From Acanthacorydalis orientalis (lineage: Eukaryota; Arthropoda; Insecta; Megaloptera; Corydalidae): DNA of 64,000 nucleotides. The position numbers and the translations under genes are program-made. Numbering within the stretch: the first letter of the stretch is position 1; each line of letters starts with the position of its first letter. This document shows positions 60,881 through 64,000 of the stretch, one piece after another. The notes under the pieces are model-generated. The model was not told the origin of the DNA, did no database searches, and saw only the letters and a program-made list of their open reading frames with translations. The stretch lies in contig CM068316.1 in NCBI GenBank assembly GCA_034766995.1, positions 23,909,090 through 23,973,089 on the forward strand, in the 5' to 3' direction.

Positions 60881-61351
60881 AACAAATCCTCTGATAGGCT
60901 TAAATGTTATTAAAATTTTAGATTAGTATTTGACTAGACAGACCATATACCAACATTTTTAACAGCAAATCATTGATGTTTTTTACATTTTTATTTGGAA
61001 ATTAGTAACATAAATTGATACTTGGAACTAAAACTGATATAATAATAACATTTTTAATTAATTGTGCATTTTTCATATTAGTAATTAACATTTTTAAATC
61101 ATTAAAATATTAATTAATTGGCATTGTAAGATAACATCTCAAACTTTTACTTTATCAGACAAAATAAATATGATGACAAAACAGTTAAGCATGAATATTT
61201 AAAAATACCCCAATATGTTGAAAATCTCAAAGGCTTTACTTTTTAATTAATGGAAGGATGTTAATGCAACATGTTATGATACTTACAAATCATAAATTTC
61301 TCATCAAAATGGTGAGTAGAAGTATATTGCATACCTGATTGATAGTTTGAC
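60881..61351. other. AT-rich interval, nothing recognised
   Basis: Strongly AT-rich with runs such as attaattaatt. I see no coding frame, inverted repeat or known element. Confidence 0.6.
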
Positions 61352-61811
61352 CCACGGTCTTACATACAGGTTTGGCAACGACGGTATTGAAAACGATATC
61401 GCTTATTGGTCGAATTTTTTATAACAATCTATGCGACGTCACCCATAAAGGAATACACTCCCTCTCTTATCTTTCACAGTATAGCATGAATTTTAAATAA
61501 ATATTAACAAAACAAAATTATTAAATGTGTGCAAGTACAAGACATTTATCATCTTTTAATCCTCTATGACATTTCATTTTTTAATACTGAACTTCCATGA
61601 AAATTTGATAAATAGAAAATGTCATTATTAGAATTACACTACTATTATGAGAGTGGTGACAAGTAAGGTACGGTTAGGTAGAAGTGTATCCCTCTACGAG
61701 TAGTACCACGTAGTGATAGAAATTGTTATTAAAAGCTTGACCAATAAGCAATACCGTTTTCACTACTGAAATTTGAATTCATAGACAGACCTATATATAA
61801 AACCGTGGTTT
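61352..61811. mobile_element. MITE-like element with long imperfect inverted arms
   Basis: Left arm ccacggtcttacatacaggt (61,352 on) pairs with right arm acctatatataaaaccgtgg (to 61,809). Further in, aaaacgatatcgcttattgg (61,389 on) pairs with ccaataagcaataccgtttt (61,741-61,760), followed on both sides by a ttataacaat/attgttatta stretch. Farther inward ggaatacactccctct pairs with tagaagtgtatccctctacg, so the arms extend over about 100 bp. The centre has no open frame. Size, arms and lack of coding fit a non-autonomous DNA transposon; no target duplication was identified. Confidence 0.65.
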
Positions 61812-62431
61812 GACCTCACGATTCAGTTAACCCCTTAATACACAATTAAAACCTTCTGTCAGTTTACGGCGCCTGTTTATGTCACAGAGCTGTGCATTAA
61901 ACAGTGTGTAACACACTATTTATATTGTTGAAAGAACTTATCAAAAAGTAAAAGCAAATCAATAATTTATAATACTTCGACTGGCAAGTGGCAACGTTTG
62001 GAGACTGAAAATTATATAAAATGAAATTAATGTGAAATAATCCACGCTAAAAAATACTTACATGCTGATTACCACAGTTGATATATGGATTGATTTTAAC
62101 TTCTTTAAAAATAATATTTGTTCATGCAGAAAATAACTACAACTTGAATCATTTCACTGAAAAAAATATTGAAATTTATTTACCATTAACAGAGGTTATT
62201 TCACAATGCCAATTAATTACATTTTTTAATGATTTTAAATTTGAAATTACCAATTAGGAAAATGAACAGTTTGTAAAACAATTATTATTGTATCATTTTC
62301 AGTGGCAAATATCACAAATAATAAGAAAATCTACAAATTACTGACCTAATTTACGCTGCCAATGCGAACAAGGAATCGTGACAAATGTCAAACAAATAAC
62401 ACGAAGAAGACGCTTGCGTGTAAAAAAAAAT
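61812..62431. other. AT-rich interval, nothing recognised
   Basis: No coding frame, tandem repeat or mobile element was identified. Confidence 0.55.
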
Positions 62432-62824
62432 CTTTCTAGATAACTAGGCTGGGTAAAGATCTATGGCATGATGCCGTTAGACTAGGATGAGAGAGATATT
62501 AAGTCCGCGGACGGAACTAGATGGCACTGTCCACGTGATATTTGTGTGAAGTGGGTTTGAACCAGGTGTTTAAATACTTAAAATATTAATATAGTGCTGA
62601 TATACATTTCCATTCAAAAAAGTTTAATTTTAACACAATTTCAATAAATTCTATAGCAATGAATTCAATACAAAATATGAAATTCATTACTTTAAAATTA
62701 TGTTACAATTAATCATTTTTGAGCGAGTGTGAACATATTTTAAATTATTATTTTTTTTTGCAATAATACAATTGTATGATGATGTTTACCATTCACAAAA
62801 AGACAGTTATCTATGTAACTTATA
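62432..62824 (+). repeat. Diverged direct repeat, copy 1
   Basis: About 390 bp that recur at 63,231-63,616. Shared words in order: tctagataactag, actagatggcactgtccacgtga, tttccattcaaaaaagtttaat, gaaattcattactttaaaattat, attgtatgatgatgtttac and agttatctatgtaacttat. By eye the copies differ at roughly one base in five to seven with small indels. No coding content. Confidence 0.8.
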
Positions 62825-63230
62825 AATTAACAAATAAAATTATAAATTTTGTCTGACTTTTATTGATGTTGCCATTGTGATGATAAAGTTACAATATAAG
62901 ATAAAGATGAATTATAATAATAATGTTACATTGGTGATAGATTAATTGTGATCAATAGGATAAAGTCACCGTAATATTGTGATAGGAGAACTTCATTAAT
63001 ATTGCACATTTGAATATTGAAAGTTGCATTACGATGTTTTGAGAAACTTGCCTTGATTTGTAAAGAACAGCGAATGTTGTCTTGTCGAACAGTTAAAGTA
63101 CAATAGTTTCCAAAAAAGTTAGCTTGGCTGGTAAACAATAGCAATTGTTACCCTGTTGAATGGTGAGAACAGATTTGAAATAGAGAACGCAATGATGATA
63201 GATCTGTCCATAGATGGAGACTCTCTAGAT
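62825..63230. other. Spacer between the two direct repeats
   Basis: About 400 bp of unique AT-rich sequence with gtgat/gataaag words. A 72-codon frame on the minus strand (63,144-62,926) has no recognisable features and is probably chance. Confidence 0.5.
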
Positions 63231-63616
63231 GACTAGGTACGGGTAAAAATCTATGGAAGGAAAACGCTGGACTAGGGAGTGCAGGGTCTTAACTCATGCT
63301 GACATGACTAGAAGGCACTGCCCGCGTGACATTTTTGCAGAAGATTTGAATACTTGAAATTTGAACATTAGCGCTGGTATATATTTCCCATTCAGAAATG
63401 TTTAATTTTAATACAATTTTATAATAATTCTTAAGTAATCAATTCCATATAAAATACAAAATTCATTACTTTAAAATTATTATAAAATTGTGTTAAAATT
63501 AAATATTTTTGAATGGATGTGATAAAAATTATTTAAATTATTTATTTTTTGCAATCATATTATTGTATGATGCTGTTTACAATTCACAAAAGAAACTGTT
63601 ATCTATGTAACTTATT
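63231..63616 (+). repeat. Diverged direct repeat, copy 2
   Basis: Matches copy 1 in the same order, lagging it by about 790-800 bp: tctagatgactag, actagaaggcactgcccgcgtga, ttcccattcagaaatgtttaat, aaattcattactttaaaattat, attgtatgatgctgtttac and gttatctatgtaacttat. Together with the spacer this could be a 1.2-kb element with direct terminal repeats or a simple tandem duplication. Confidence 0.8.
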
Positions 63617-64000
63617 TATTTTTAAAAAAATATTTAACACTAACAATAAATAACTAAACATTAGTAATAAATAAATATTAATAATAAATACAAAAAAGAA
63701 CATTTAATACAACAACAAAAATTGCTTTACCATCGAAACCAAAGGAAATGATCTTATTTTTTCGATTTTAAGGAATTTAACACTTTTAGGTTATTGCATC
63801 CCAAGTTACAAACCGTGCACATAACCCCAAGTCTAATTGACACTACTTGCCGAATAACTTCAATGATCATTCGTGACAAATGATCTGAAGTTAAATTTCG
63901 ACCAAAGTTATAGGGAATTGGTTGCTTTCAGCTATGTCTCACACCTTGCAATATAAAAACCATAACGCTATTTGCATATTCCTTTCCTATGAATCCCGTG
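63617..64000. other. Terminal interval, nothing recognised
   Basis: Starts with ttaataata-type runs and becomes less AT-rich after 63,770. No gene or repeat recognised before the window ends. Confidence 0.5.

Noticed and set aside
62926..63144. 72-codon minus-strand frame
   Set aside because: No domain, AT-rich background and no supporting context; probably chance.

Overview
This is eukaryotic, almost certainly arthropod and most likely insect, heterochromatin from a chromosome-scale assembly. The evidence is about 37 kb of AT-rich 175-bp satellite, a conventional 100-N scaffold gap, and a flank packed with decayed insect-type transposons: Ty1/copia, BEL/Pao, Ty3/gypsy, mariner, a hAT, a LINE fragment and a MITE-like element. 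I see no host gene. The species cannot be named from the sequence. The setting fits a centromere or pericentromere: a homogeneous core, a decaying satellite edge, then nested dead transposons.

Layout. 1-14,916: satellite 1 (175 bp) in one orientation, about 85 monomers with mixed variants. 14,917-15,016: gap. 15,017-34,190: the same satellite in the opposite orientation, about 110 very uniform monomers, partly organised in a 13-monomer (2,275 bp) higher-order repeat. 34,191-37,410: the edge of that array, where monomers diverge step by step until the period is barely visible. 37,420-40,350: a second, older satellite (about 184 bp, alternating as 368-bp dimers) that changes orientation three times, carries a perfect palindrome at one switch, and is interrupted by four tandem 178-bp units with tRNA-like (Pol III box) motifs.

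40,430-47,404 is a graveyard of retroelement fragments: a copia pol on the minus strand, an AP-endonuclease-like fragment, a BEL/Pao integrase and C-terminus, a scrap of LINE reverse transcriptase, and a copia RNase H with its 3' LTR. From 47,577 to 58,018 lies a nested set. A GTF2IRD2/ZBED-like hAT transposase gene is interrupted by a 230-bp LTR-like insert, by an internally deleted mariner with perfect 27-bp inverted repeats, and by a copia element with a 5-bp target duplication. That copia carries a nearly complete Ty3/gypsy element (51,350-57,263, CsRn1-like) inside its gag. A second, more decayed gypsy pol of the same type follows (58,018-60,470, with a probable LTR to about 60,880). The last 3 kb is AT-rich and holds a 460-bp MITE-like inverted repeat and a 390-bp diverged direct duplication.

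No gene here looks intact. The value of the window is its record of how a satellite array is homogenised at its core, decays at its edge and is buried in layered insertions. All identity and divergence estimates were made by eye.
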